Shown here piece after piece: positions 34,100 to 46,500 of a stretch of DNA of 64,000 bases (position 1 is its first letter; each line of letters begins with the position of its first letter). The stretch comes from Mortierella alpina (taxonomy: Eukaryota > Mortierellomycota > Mortierellomycetes > Mortierellales > Mortierellaceae). The position numbers and the translations under genes were made by a program. The notes beneath the pieces are model-generated. The model saw only the letters and a program-made list of their open reading frames with translations, ran no database searches and was not told where the DNA came from. Where the stretch lies: the NCBI GenBank assembly GCA_029449245.1, contig JANATF010000012.1, forward strand, positions 1,612,001 to 1,676,000, read 5' to 3'.

Positions 34100-35625
34100 T
34101 TAAAAGATGCGGATGATGAAGAACATGAACACAAAGACCAAGCTCACAGCGAGGACAATGCCCCAGATGATCCACTTTGTCTTTCGGCTCTGTTTGGAGT
34201 AGAGCTCTAGTCGTGTGCGTTCCTTGCCCAATCTTGTGATATTGCTATCCAGTGCCTGATCAGCATCATCCAGCAGCTATTTATGTAGCAACGGGGGGTC
34301 AAAGGCCATGTCCAGAGTGTGAATTAGCAAGCGGGCTGCTGTTGATGTGCCCCATATTAGGACAGACAAATCACTCTCTGAAGCACCTCGAAATCAGAAT
34401 AGAGCACTTACACCAGAAGACTTTTCATCCGCTAGTGTCTGATGGATCGCCATGGCATTGTGACGAAGTTGCTGCATGAGCATCGAAATTCCAGCTTCCA
34501 TCTCCTCACGCTGTGCACGGTCGTTTTGAAGGGCTGCTTCGATTTGCGCTTGATCGCGTGTTGAATCCTGCGAGTTTGATATCCGCAAACTATTGTTGGT
34601 GAGCGTTTGAGTTTGAGTATTGGGCGCATTGTTGTCATGGTTGCGTCCTGCTGTTGCTCCTGATCTGAAAGATTTGGGAAAAAGGTGTAGTGGCATTCCG
34701 TTAGCTCCCCGCCTTTTTTCTTGTTCCACTACTCCACTACTCTGTCCATCTGCAATCATACTTGCCTTCTCTCTCGCATTCCCCAAGACGATTCACTGGT
34801 CAATGTCGACGGTACTGCAGATCTCCCAAGGTTTTGTTCGCCTCCTTGACTCTATTGGATCAACTGAAATGTTATTATACAAAAGAGATGACAGATGAAT
34901 CAATGCACTATCCTACGCCCGATAGACTTGCCTTTGATACAAATTTTCCTGATTGAGATTGTGTGCTGGAAGTTCTTCGAGACAAGAAGCAGGCTTCAGC
35001 ACTTTGAGAATCCATCTCATCATCATTTTCTATAATCCTGGGCTGTAGGAGACTTTTGCCACTTGCGGGCTAATAAGATCAAACGAGAGGACATTCTGCG
35101 TTAGTCATTTGCACTCACATCTGTACACCTATACCAGGGCGCCGCTTGACTAAACGGTAAACACCATTGTACTCACCGATGCAGAGTGCTCTACAATGCT
35201 CGCGAGTGTATCTATCTTGGCAGCATACTCGGCGAACACCGATCGATCGCCTTTGCCACTGAACGGGATGTGAGCATACTGGCCCGGTCAAAGATGTGAA
35301 GGGCGCATCTTTCTTGGCTTACCTCTTTGAGAGATCCTCTTCTAAAGTAACCATCATTTCTTTCAACGCTTTGATGTTCTAATATATATATATATATATA
35401 TAAAAGGCCGCGTTAGATATAGTACTGAGCAACAACCACTCGCACCGCCCGTCAGCAGTAGCGTGGATACTTTACAGCCAGATACTTTGTCCGATCTGAT
35501 CCCTGAAGTATGCCGTCCGCGCCGTGTGCTTTGGCATCACACTTGGCCATCAGGCGTCTTATATTGACCTCGAGGACTGACGGCGTCAAGGAAGTCATCG
35601 CAGCTGGCATGTTGCTCGAAGGCAT
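34100..35625 (-). CDS. USE1: USE1-type SNARE (ER retrograde traffic)
   Basis: Exons 35625-35476, 35378-35323, 35258-35177, 35069-34932, 34851-34766, 34664-34412 and 34276-34100, 313 aa. The N-terminal helices (LEVNIRRLMAKCDAKA, YLANIKALKEMMVTLEEDL) match the family. The SNARE helix runs from EEMEAGISMLMQQLRHNA to LLDDADQALDSNITRL. The tail anchor is WIIWGIVLAVSLVFVFMFF followed by IRIF, the same ending as known USE1. By family it is the Qc SNARE at the ER for Golgi-to-ER vesicles. Introns 4 and 5 appear to use GC donors (AAAG|GCAAGT and AAG|GCAAGT). Intron 1 has an AT repeat next to its acceptor. The short exons make this the most splice-dependent model here. Confidence 0.85.
35382..35402. 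repeat. (AT)10 microsatellite at the 3' end of USE1 intron 1
   Basis: An AT run occupies the place of the polypyrimidine tract directly before the TTAG acceptor (minus strand). Confidence 0.85.
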
Positions 35626-35868
35626 TGCTGATGACTCTTGTTGGTGTTGATGAATGACAAAGGTGGTGGGGGTAGGTACTGCCGAGTGTCAACGCGCTCG
35701 AGGGGTATCTGTTGAAGGTCGTTTATTGCTTGGGCGTCGCAGTCTTGGAAACGAGATGCTGCTTAAGGTGGCCAATGGACAAAAAGGAATGCATGCCTCA
35801 ACAGGTCCTGCTGTCAAGGAGACTTTGGGGTCCGGCGATCACGTGGGTGCTTAGGGCATTTTAGCCCT

Positions 35869-37618
35869 TCAATGGTCCCAGTCTTCCTCGTCCAGACCAA
35901 AAGCAATATCTTCGTCGGCCAAGCCGTCTGGTACCACAAAGGAAAGGTCCTCCAGGTCGGATATACCATCGTCAACGATCTGAAATGGCGCAGACCGCTC
36001 CTGAATGGAAGGTGACTTGAAAAGACGCGCACTCCGCCCGCTGGCATGGCTCAAGAGTCGGATGCGATGGGTACAGACCCCAGCCCATGTTTCGCCCAGA
36101 GCAGGATGGACTTGATCAGGAGGGTGGTCTCCGTTTCGAACGCTCTTTTGAGCTTGTGATGACTCTATCTTGGTTGTCATATGGTTCATGACCACGACCT
36201 AAAGTTGGTACAAGTTCAAAGCACTGGTGAATATCTCTACTAGATCCTGGGTATTCATCTTAGCAAGCGCTTTGTGCTATAACTTACTGCAATATCGAAT
36301 TCTCGGGCCATTGATGCCAGTTGTCGACCTAACGTGGCTACGAGCTTTGTTCGCATGTGCATGTCACTAAAGTTGGACCGGAACAGGAAGGCGATAGAGT
36401 CCACTACGATCAGCTTGGTCTGATCCCCATGCGAACAAAAAAGGACAGAGCGTCAGCGGACTGGAGTTTAAACGCGCTTTGTAATGCAGTCAATCATCCC
36501 GAGTCCACATACCTTTGGATGCGCACGGACGATATCATGCAAAACTCTTATCATCGCAATGAGTTCTACGGGGCTGTGCACGCGGCAGTACTGGACGCCT
36601 TGCATCAAACTCTCAGCGGTCACGGCAATCTCAGCTCCTATGGTGTTCAGCGGAGGGAATGTACACTGCTAAGTCATTCGTGCGCCATTCAAAGGTTGGT
36701 CGTCGCTGATCCTTTGATGGTACTCACTCTGATTGAACTCTCGCGATCGAGCTTCAGCTATACGCGCCACTCTTTTTGCGACAAAGCTGCCTTCCGTGTC
36801 TGTAGTATTCACACAAGATGCATTCAGGGTCAGCTGTGAGGGCGAGGTAAGAACAAGGACACCCTTTCAACTCAAGCGCGAGATTGAACTTACCGAGATA
36901 GATCGAGGTGCCGCCAGTGCCGCCAAATGTTTGTGGTAACTGAGCATTGATACAGAGTTGCATGCTATAGAGTGCAGTGGTCCATTGTTTCAATAAGTTT
37001 GGTACCAATTTGTGTTTTTCAAGCTGAACTTTCGAAGGGTCAGCCAGCAGTTCCTTACCCAATCTGCGTCTTTCCTGTCCCAGGTAGGCCACAAAATTCT
37101 GTGATCTTGCCCAGAGGTATACCTCGTCCGCTCGCAAAGAGGCTATCAATAGCACCACAGGAGGTGGTAATAGGCGCGCACCGCATCTCCTTCTCCCATG
37201 TCTGGTTCGCAGTCAACATTGCTGACGAGGTGGCTGTACAGTGATCAAGAAAAGGGTTGACGGTAGATCAGTACTCCGCAACGTCAAAGTAGGCAGTGCA
37301 GTACATGACAATACAAGAGAGGCCAAGAAGGAGCGTCGCACAGAGTGCACTTACATGCAGGGTGCACCTGGAGCACGAGTTCCTGCACCTGCTCGGGCGA
37401 AAGCTTGAGTTCTGAAGGAGGAAAGGAGGGCATAAGAAACGTGATTGCTCGCGCTAGTCGACAGCGGTTGCGAAAGAACGGTTCCTGCATTTACCTGCTG
37501 CAAGTTCATCTGGAGGTATGCAGGCGAGGTCCGCCACGGTTCGATAGCCGGATCGGAGCACTTTTTCCCGAAGGGCTGTCGACAGTCGAAGCGTGACAGC
37601 AGGTCGGGAAGTCGCCAT
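35869..37618 (-). CDS. RAD51C: RAD51 paralog, RAD51C type
   Basis: Exons 37618-37495, 37411-37355, 37233-37059, 36964-36894, 36799-36728, 36637-36513, 36419-36288 and 36198-35869, 361 aa (human RAD51C has 376). An N-terminal helix-hairpin-helix region (GYRTVADLACIPPDEL) is followed by the RecA core: Walker A GLPGTGKT at 109-116, YLDTEGSF, and Walker B LIVVDSIAFLFR. MNHMTTKIE, ALGETWAGVCTHRIRL and FKSPSIQERSAPFQI match the RAD51C C-terminal part. By family it acts in homologous recombination within BCDX2/CX3-type complexes. The acidic end (DEEDWDH) is extra. Exon 6 could start elsewhere, but only the acceptor at 36638 gives an open frame. Confidence 0.9.
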
Positions 37619-38026
37619 TCAGCTCACGCGCATGGGCTTTGGAGTATATGATTACGGCTGAGGGTATCCAGCGGAGTTGCTCCTGCTCCTCGAAGGGTGA
37701 AGGCTGCACGTCGAATCCGAGCACGCAGTGACTGATGGATGAAAGCGGAATGCAGAGGGGCAGGCGAGTTGACGAGTTGACAGAGGCAAAAGTGAATCGA
37801 GAGAGCTTGAAAAACGGTGGACCGAGGACAGTCACCCCTGCCCACTCAGAAGGTCCCGCAAAAAAACTCTGACCGTGGTCGCATTGACTTTTCTGCTTGC
37901 CCACCTGTTTCTTGCTGGCCACCGCATTCCACATTTCAGCTCGCCGGATTGTATTCGGGACTAGACAAAGCACACCCATCCGATTCTTGTGCTGGCACAG
38001 ACTGCATTCTCACTGAGTGATACCCA
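37619..38026. promoter_or_regulatory. Divergent promoter region of RAD51C and ELP5
   Basis: About 408 bp between two start codons pointing away from each other. No TATA box or ORF of note was recognised. Confidence 0.5.
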
Positions 38027-39845
38027 ATGGCGCCTATTCTAGAGAAGATCCTTTCGGGAAAGGAGGCTTCGCCCTTTGTTCTCGTCAAAGACACGCTGGA
38101 GCAGTCGGGTCAGGTTCTTGGACTCGAGTTGCTTTGCAACACCCCCGCAGAGTAGGAACTGGAAATCTTCACTCGGCATGCACAGATACAGCTGGAGAAA
38201 ACGCAAGCATCGAGGATATACTGCTGAACAACATTCTATGCTTCCTTCGCTCACTTAGTCATGCGATCATTGTCGTATGTGCAGAGACCGCGCCCGATCG
38301 GTTGCTGCCTCTCATCAAAGGAAAGCACAAGTAAGAATCAACAAACAGCCTGCACAGTTGACGAGCCTGCAGTATATCATCGTCATCAGACTGGGCTAAC
38401 CAAGGTCCTGACTATAGAAAGACGGTCATTGACTGCTACTCGAACCCTCTTGGGTGGACAAAAGACTTTGAGTCGTCCTTGTCAGAACTCACATCGGCGA
38501 CTGGCTCTGTCCTACCATCCACCGGCGTTATCAGCATTGATTCCTTGAGCCTCAAGAGCATTAGACGGATCAGCAAAACAATAACAGACGCGATCAGCTC
38601 CCGTAAGTGTGTGTGCGCGACAATCCGCTGACGAGGGCAAGCATTGACATTCTTTTTATTTTGGGCCTTCGTGTTACGGCAGAGGAACGCGCACCTTGTA
38701 CTAACACTCGCCCATTCCATTATCGTAGAGCACCCTTCCAATTTCACAATCTACTTTGACTCCCTTTCGCAGTTCTTGGCGGTGTCGGTTCCCGGTACAT
38801 TCAATTTGATTCGATCCATCACAGGGTTGTTGACAGGTAGGGTGCTGCCTGCACTGATGAAGTCGCTTCGCTTGGTCAAAGAGATTGAACAGGGACCGTG
38901 CGAGTGGATCGTCTGTTTAGGCACTAGCTGATATCTTTACTCTTGTGCCACAGACTCCTCTCGCATCATTGCCATCCATCACGAGGATGTCCCAGACGCC
39001 GACAGCTTTCTGCCTGACGCCTCAAAGCCGTATGCATCCAACAGCTTGGCGCATATTGCTACCACCATGATTGCGATCAGGAGCAGCGAATCAATTCGGC
39101 AGGAGCAGGAAGATCTACGCAACGGAGTCGTAGCTGTCAAGGAATTTTGCTATCTTTCTGTCCATGGAAACGCCTGGGATTCTGCTGTATGTGAAGTCGA
39201 GCACAAGAGAAAGTCGGGCAAAGTAGCACGAGAGGTAAATGATCATGCTCATTGTCTAGCTAGTCATCGTTCCCTTGTACCGGAAAGTGTCAGGATGCGC
39301 TCCTTCAAAAGATGCCCTGCTAACCTATCACGTCCACATCCTGCAAGACAAACGCGTACCATTTGGATGCGCCCACAGGGGAGCTGATTGTCGTCAACGT
39401 CTGGGACGTGGTTGGAGACATGCCGGATATTGAGAAGCTGGATCTGGAAGAATCTCAGACCGTAAGTCCGCCCTCAACCACACAGAGACGCAGAATACAA
39501 AGTCTATTCGGCAGTTTGACGAAATGACACTCACATGCTTTTTTTTCTTCCCCTTCATCATCCCTAGTCTGACCCCGCTGCCAACCTCTCGTTCAATCTC
39601 AATCTGACGGAGGAGCAGCGGAAAGCAAAGAATGATACCGTGTTGCCATATCTCAAGACTCAAGGTAATTTTTAAAAAGCTCTAGTCAACCGTTTCTGGG
39701 ATAATATTCATCTGATGTCAGCGCAAACTCTGATATTTCCGTCCACCGATATTGTATTGTAGAATCTTCGGGTGCCATCTATTACGAACCCGATGCTGCC
39801 GATGACTTTGATGATGATGATCCTGATGACGATCTGACAATTTGA
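38027..39845 (+). CDS. ELP5: Elongator complex subunit 5
   Basis: Exons 38027-38151, 38259-38330, 38418-38602, 38729-38836, 38954-39234, 39348-39461, 39568-39664 and 39763-39845, 354 aa. The RecA-like Elp5 fold is seen in PFVLVKDTLEQSGQVLGLEL, then HAIIVVCAETAPDRLL, then VISIDSLSLKSIRR. After ESSGAIYYEPDADDDFDDD the protein ends in an acidic tail typical of the family. With Elp4 and Elp6 it forms the hexameric ring of Elongator, which makes cm5U and mcm5U at tRNA wobble uridines. The donor of exon 1 (GTAGGA) is weak but gives a continuous peptide. Its stop is 20 bp from the stop of the convergent AFG2-like gene. Confidence 0.88.
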
Positions 39846-39865
39846 GCGTGCCGAGATATTGTATA

Positions 39866-42800
39866 TTAGCGGTCCTGTTGGAACTGACGGTAGAGGTCAG
39901 GTATCAATACATCAGTGTCGCCTTTGAGGGGCGGTATGCTTTTGTCTATACGGTCTTGAACGGAGGGACGCATCTTCTCCAGCACCAGCTCAATGTCCGC
40001 CATCTCCACCTGATCGGAGGCGATGTTTCGACGCAATGATAGAATAGCTGCCTCCCTACAGAATTGGGCGAGGTGGAGGCAAACGCCGTCAGTAAGGGTC
40101 GGGAAATCTAAACGTTATTATTAGTCAAGATCCTGTCATTAACTCTCACCTAAACAGCGTATCCAAATCTGCGGGTGAAAACCCGACTGTCTTTGCGGCA
40201 AGAACGTCCTGGACTGTGGGTGCCTGCGGCAGTGGTATACGTTTCCCGATCGTCTGTATAATTTCCTTGCGATCCTGCATAGTTGGGTAGCCAATGTAGA
40301 TCAACTGGTCCAGGCGACCCGGTCTGAGTAGAGCATCATCCATGGCTCGTGGTTGGTTTGTACAACCTATCACGAAGACACCTGGACGTTCCTCCACACC
40401 ATCCATCTCGTTCAGCAATGTGCTAAGGACACGTTCGTTGACTCCATTCGATCCTTGACTATCGGCATCACCGCCCCATCCACGCTTGGCTCCTATAGCG
40501 TCCATTTCGTCAAAGAAGAGAATGCAGGGTGATATTTGGCGCGCCATCGCAAAGAGCCGTCGCAGCGTTGCCTCTGTTTCGCCCAGGTACTTTGAAAAGA
40601 TCTCAGGTCCTTTGATCGGGATGAAGTTCATGCTGGACTCGGACGCTAGGCTCTGCACAAGCATGGTCTTTCCGCATCCTAATAATGTAATTGGATACTT
40701 TCATTTAGAGAACCGCGTTGAAGATGTGGTTGTCGAATGGTCCTTCTATGCATGCTTGGCTTACCAGACGGCCCATAGAGTAAGAGTCCTGTAGGCGGTC
40801 GCACACCCATACGCTTGAACGTTTCCGGATTGGTCAGTGGCCAATGGAGTGCCTGATGGACACGTCTCTTGACACCGCTGTATCCTCCATATTCAACTCC
40901 ATTGCGATGGTGAACCATGGACTCGAACTCGATCTGCTGCGATGGCTTGGAAATCTTGAGGGCATATACGAGATCACTCCAATGAAGGGCCACAGATGTT
41001 TGCAAGTTGGCACCGGGGCCGTCGCTGCTATGTATGATGTCTCGACGTCTAGCTTCAATGTCTGGCATGCCATCGGAGTGTGGCGCCACTTGAGGTTCCA
41101 GTGACGGGTCAACGCTGTGTGTCTTCTCGCGCAAGGAGTGCAGAAGGGCCGAGCGATAAATATTCCGCAAGTCCTTCGCGACGTATCCTGCTGACATCTA
41201 GTTGAACGGTAATGAAGTGGACCAAGGTGATTTTTTAGTATGTGCGCGGTACTGAATGATAGGTCCATATCATGACTAATCCTTGGAAGGTGACTACCTG
41301 AGCTGTTTTCGACGCCATGGATTCTAAATTGGAACCCTTGACTGGTGCGCTGTTGTTGCTCCCCAACATGGCCTCCAGTATCTCCTGACGCTGCGCTCTA
41401 TTGAAGGCAGTAGTAAGATGTATGATGTGTGCTGTTTAGTATGGACAGGTGTAGGCTGCAGCAGCGTTTGTAATTGGAGATAGCCTACCTCACAGGGACT
41501 GGGACCTGGAATTCGTGCTGGAAGATGCCTTGCTTCGTAAAGACTTCTGGCAATTTGGATCGGTTTCTAGATACTGCAAACACAAAGACCTTCATGGGGC
41601 AGATTATAGGCAAGGGAGGGCTGCGCGTCAGTGATCCCTCTCCTGTTGTAAACACAAACCGTCGCCAAGACAAGCGTAGAAGTCCTGCTATGCACTTACT
41701 CCCTGAGCTTGCCGTGCTCGCTCCAGTTCTTTGCATATGACTGAAATTGTAGACGACTGCAGCTGCGAATCAATACCGCGATCTATCAGCCGTTTAGATA
41801 GCGTCTTTGGTCAATAATGGTCTAAAACATGTCTGTGATCGGCAAAACTTTAGGTAGCATACCTTTAGCTATGATATCCAGGTCCTGAAGAATAACAGCA
41901 CTTGGTGCAGATTGCAACGCCATATCAAACACTGTATGTATGTACGACAGTCCTGCTGCCTGGTCAGACTCCATGATCTCCCTATCAGACAATGCTCGCG
42001 GCAACGACAGCGGAAACATCCGTAATCCTGCTCGTTGGCAACATTTCCTAAGCGTGGCCAAAAAAAAAAAGAGTAGACAGCCATGAGACACGGCGTAATT
42101 TAAGGTGGAGAAGCATGGTGCCCAAGTGCAACAGTGAAAGGGTATCGCTTACCGAACAATGGTCTTCTTTCCAGAGCCCGCAACTCCAGACACTATTACC
42201 GCCTTTTTGTTGGGTATGTTCAGTCGCGTATAGGCATCCGTACGGGTGAAGGAGTCACCTAGAAATGTACTCAAGCACAAAGTTAGAGGCGGCGCTGGTC
42301 CACAAAGTATATGACGCGCCAAACCAGAATATCCTCTGAATAGAATACCTATAAGCCTGCAGATCTCGTCCACCAGTCCATTCATCCCGCACAACTGACT
42401 CGCCTCCGTGGACTTTGTGCATGTGTCCTGACCCAGTTTCAATACAGTATCCTCGCTAATAACGCCCATCCTGGATTGCGAAAAGAGCTTGAAAGAAACC
42501 TCGACGACCTTGAAACGATGTTGCTGTCCTTTGACGCTGGCAGTGAAGACTGACCCCGCGCTTAGCTAGATTTCGCAGGTCGACGACAGGTTAGGGTTAC
42601 TGTAACAATCGGCGATTGTCTCTGTGGAACCACAAAAACATGTACGCGACATGGCCGCTGCTCACATACCGCTTGGCCCTCGATTGTCAGCTTCAGCAGT
42701 CGCTCGATCCACTGGCGATTCCTTTTTCCTTGTCGAGCAAGTCCAGCATTCTGTATCTCGGTCGGGCTGATCAAGTGGTCCAAGCGGGATTCACTGCTCT

Positions 42801-43257
42801 CAACAGGATAAGGTGCTACAGTCACTCGGTCGATGACATCCACTGAGGGTGATTAGGAAACGGTGTGAGAATGGGCAAGACCGGGAAGTAGGAGCGCGTT
42901 AGTCAAAGAAGGAGCGACGGTGTAAGAGAGTGAAATACTCAATGCCCAGGTAAACTTACAGGGGCTGTCGCGATCGACGCCCAGTGCCCGAATGGATTTG
43001 ATTTTGTCGGCATCCTGACCAACGAGCATCCATGGAGGAAGGTGGATCGAGCCTTGAGGCACGCTCTCGAAAGCAAGACACCGCAGAAAAGACTCTGCGC
43101 CATTGAATAGACGGGCATGCTGGATTGCGACCAGGCCCAGAGTCGGGACGCGAAGGTCAAGCATGGTCGACGGATGCAGGAGGCAGCAGTCCTGCCGAGC
43201 TGCACTTTGGGCAAGGTCCTGCAGACGCGCATGAGCACGGACAAGCTGCAGATCCAT
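39866..43257 (-). CDS. AFG2/SPATA5-like type II AAA+ ATPase with degenerate D1
   Basis: Eleven exons: 43257-42960, 42842-42670, 42565-42349, 42258-42153, 42047-41863, 41782-41700, 41589-41489, 41397-41298, 41197-40765, 40678-40150 and 40055-39866, 804 aa. An N-terminal CDC48-type region is followed by two AAA modules. D1 has GVAGSGKKT (about 254-262), in which the Ser/Thr after the Walker Lys is replaced by Lys, and an ILQDLD sequence where Walker B should be, so it may not hydrolyse ATP. D2 is canonical: GPSGCGKT (563-570), ILFFDEMDAIG, an Arg finger-like RPGRLDQLIY, and REAAILSLRR. Relatives are AFG2/SPATA5 and SPATA5L1, which act in ribosome maturation and protein quality control. PEX1/PEX6 were considered; D2 fits AFG2 better. 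Confidence 0.82.
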
Positions 43258-43332
43258 GAGTGGAGTAATGCGTGTATGAGAAGGGGGAATGTAGAAGGGC
43301 CTACTCTCCTGTCTGCTGGACTGCTACCTGCT

Positions 43333-43360
43333 GTAGTAGCAGTAGTAGTAGTAGTAGTAT

Positions 43361-43406
<46 letters not shown>

Positions 43407-43412
43407 GGTGGT
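43333..43412. repeat. (TAG)n/(GTG)n trinucleotide repeat
   Basis: About 25 near-perfect AGT/TAG triplets grade into GTG triplets. The repeat is upstream of the AFG2-like ATG and downstream of the dipeptidyl aminopeptidase stop, outside coding sequence. Confidence 0.9.
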
Positions 43413-43529
43413 GAGGCGATGATGTAAAGCGTGGAAGGAAGAACGGCGAGAAGAGCCAAAAGGACGGACAGAGTCAAAAATATATCTGATTGAAAAGATT
43501 TGCCTCTGAGGACTGCAGCATTTTATGAT

Positions 43530-46500
43530 CTAGTGGTGGTGAACTGGCGCGACAAAGCCTCCCAAGGTGGCCCACATGTTTTCAGCAAGCAACCAGTAGA
43601 TCTCGTGGTTGGCATTGTGGCTGCGGATGCTGTGGTCGCTGTCCGTAAAGAAGTGCGACTTGTAGCGGTGGTTACCTGCAAGCGTGAGGCGGTCCAGCAG
43701 CACATACGAGTTTTGAACATGGACGTTATCTAGAGTCATCAGCAAGGGACAGCAGTTAGCTCCGAATATGCTATTGGATCAGGCGTGCTATCTTCCTGCG
43801 GCGAAAGTGCACAGACTTACCATCGCCAGTTCCGTGAACCAAAAGGAACTCTGAGTTGTTAAAGCCCGTCATGTTGGACAGAGCAGTGGCCTCGTAGCCC
43901 TTCAAGTTGGTTGTCGGTAGGTTCATGTATCGCTCTGTATACACAGCGTCGTAAAATCTAAAGTCTGTCACCGGTGCAACCGCCATGGCTGCCTTGAACA
44001 CACCACTGTCTGCCTCAGTGACCTTGGCTGCCATGAATCCACCATAGGACTATTTGCAGATACAGAATACATATATGGAGTGGGTTAGATCCACCGGAGC
44101 GTATTCCTTCTACACGACCATGGTCCAGAGATTTGCTTACCCATCCCCAGATAGCCATGCGGTCCGGATCGACATATGAAAGTGTCTTCCAATGCTTGCC
44201 GGCAGCAATCTGATCCTCGGTCTCGAATCGTCCGAGCTGATTGACGACAGCGATCCTGAAATCACGACCGCGATGGCCCGTTCCCCTACCGTCGACAACA
44301 ACCACTACGTATCGAAGTTTCTCGGCAGCTGCCATGACAGCACTGAATCCAAGCTGGAACTGTGTGTCAACAAGCTGAGAGCCTGGGCCGCCATAACTAT
44401 TCCGTCCATTGCGAGCGTGATTAGCACTGTAGCCCTACGGCTTTCAAGGGATCTCTATCGACATCTTTGCGCGCACTTACACTTGGAATAATACAGGATG
44501 TTTCTGCTCAGGTGAGAATCCAGGTGGCAAGAACTCCATGTAGTTGCAATCTAGAGGGACGAGCATATGACGTGTAATGTAAGTATTCACTGACCCATGA
44601 GGAAGAACTCTGGTTCTGCAAGAGAATTAAATCATAAATTTGAACATAAGAACTGAACACACCTCGGCCATTGATGTTGACTGTCGACCATCGACGAGCG
44701 GGGATCTGTGTTCCATTGAGCAGATCGCGCAGAGCAGTATTGTTTTCCAGATCGGTGTTGAACTTTTCATCCGCTGTCTTTTTCACCTTCTGCCATGGTA
44801 CTTCTGGGCCTTTGTATGAAAGCAGATAATATCCAGCGCCAGTCGAGAAGGAAGCAGTATAGTATCCTGGCTGCGTCACATCTGTCAGTGCCTTACGCTC
44901 GGAAGAGGCCATGCTCACGCTAACGTCAATAGAAGTAGGTGTTAACTCATAATACACCACGGGGTATGCCTCATTCATGAAAATACCCAATGGCTTACCT
45001 ATACAGATGGCGCTCGACGCTAGACTTTTCAGTCGAGATGTAGTATACCAAGCCATCCTGTCCATCCATGGCAGCGATAGAGTCGACCTCCCACTCGCCT
45101 GAGGTCAACCATTTTGGAGTAGGGCTGTCGACAGGCGTGTAGAGAGCAATGTGGTTGTAACCGTTGTTGTTGGCAATATCGAGATAGCCGCCTGCGGGTA
45201 CGGCTTCAGAAGGAGCAACGTAGCGAATGTTTTGCTGCATATCGATCCAGCCACCATCCTCCTGACCAGCATTCCATTCTCGAACTACCTTTCCTGTCAA
45301 GGTGGAAGGCTCGACAAGAACGAGTTTCTCATGATTCTGGACCCTGTTCTGTACCTTCACCAAGAGCGCGCTCGAGTCCTTTGTTGCCCACTGGACCTCA
45401 GCAATGATTCTGTTGTCGGTAGGAAAGACGTGGCTAAGGTCGATTGACTCGAGGGGGTGGGCCATGGTTGGAAGGAATGCAGATTTCACGCTGTAGAGGT
45501 GGAGATTCACGATCGGAAGAGGGAATCCAACCTTGGGATACTTCATCATCACATCCCGTGGGTAAGCGGGCGCATCGAGCTGGTCATCCATGTAGAGCGG
45601 GTAGTGGAACTCGGGCACCTCAGTCTCGTCAAATCGGAGAAAGGCAATCGAAGCGCCATCAGGCGACCACCAGAGAGCTGACGGAGACGCATACACCTCT
45701 TCCTCGTAGACCCAGTCTGTGATGCCGTTGAAGATGTTGGGCGCTCCATCAAATGTGATCTGGCTTCGGTGGATCAGATCCTGGTATAAAAAGAGGTTGT
45801 TGTTCTGAACGTACGCCACCGTGTGGCCTACAGGGCTCCAGGCTACATGTTCCACGCTTGGTTCGCTCAGCGAGCCCAAAAGTGGCGTAAGTTCGTATTT
45901 CTCCATGCTGTAGATGTAGTAGGTAGCGTTGAAGGAATGGCGCCATTGCTATTCAGGGGGTACAAGGGCAAGAGAAAGAAGGGGGTGAGTAACAGCGAAG
46001 CAGCTATTCCTGCAAAAATCCATCAAGCCATTTTGTACCTTGCGATGGTCCGTGCCCAGAAGAACGTATTTCTCGTCAGGGGAGACTTTGAAGGAAAAGA
46101 AGGGGATACGCTTGCCGTTGGTCTGCACGAGCAAAGAGTGTCAAGCAGCGAAGGTTAGGACGGTTCTGAACAGCGAAATGAGCATGGCTGATTATCCTGG
46201 TAATCCTGTTTATCACCCTAGGCAAAGTGAGCAATTGACTTGCACTTACATCCGTGACATTTGCGCCGGGGAGAAAGACCTTGGGATCCGATCCATCGAC
46301 GTTAGTCAGAACAATGTCACCATTAGCATTGATGCGTGAGTAAACGCCATCCTGACCTGGGGGGCGATGACAGCAAGGGAGGACGTCGTTAGTCCATTGT
46401 ACAGTGTATCTTCAAGAAGAAGGGCGAGCATGATATAGTAGCGAGAAACAGTGCACTCACCATACGGCATCCACGCAAGAGACTGGATCTTTGGGGCAAA

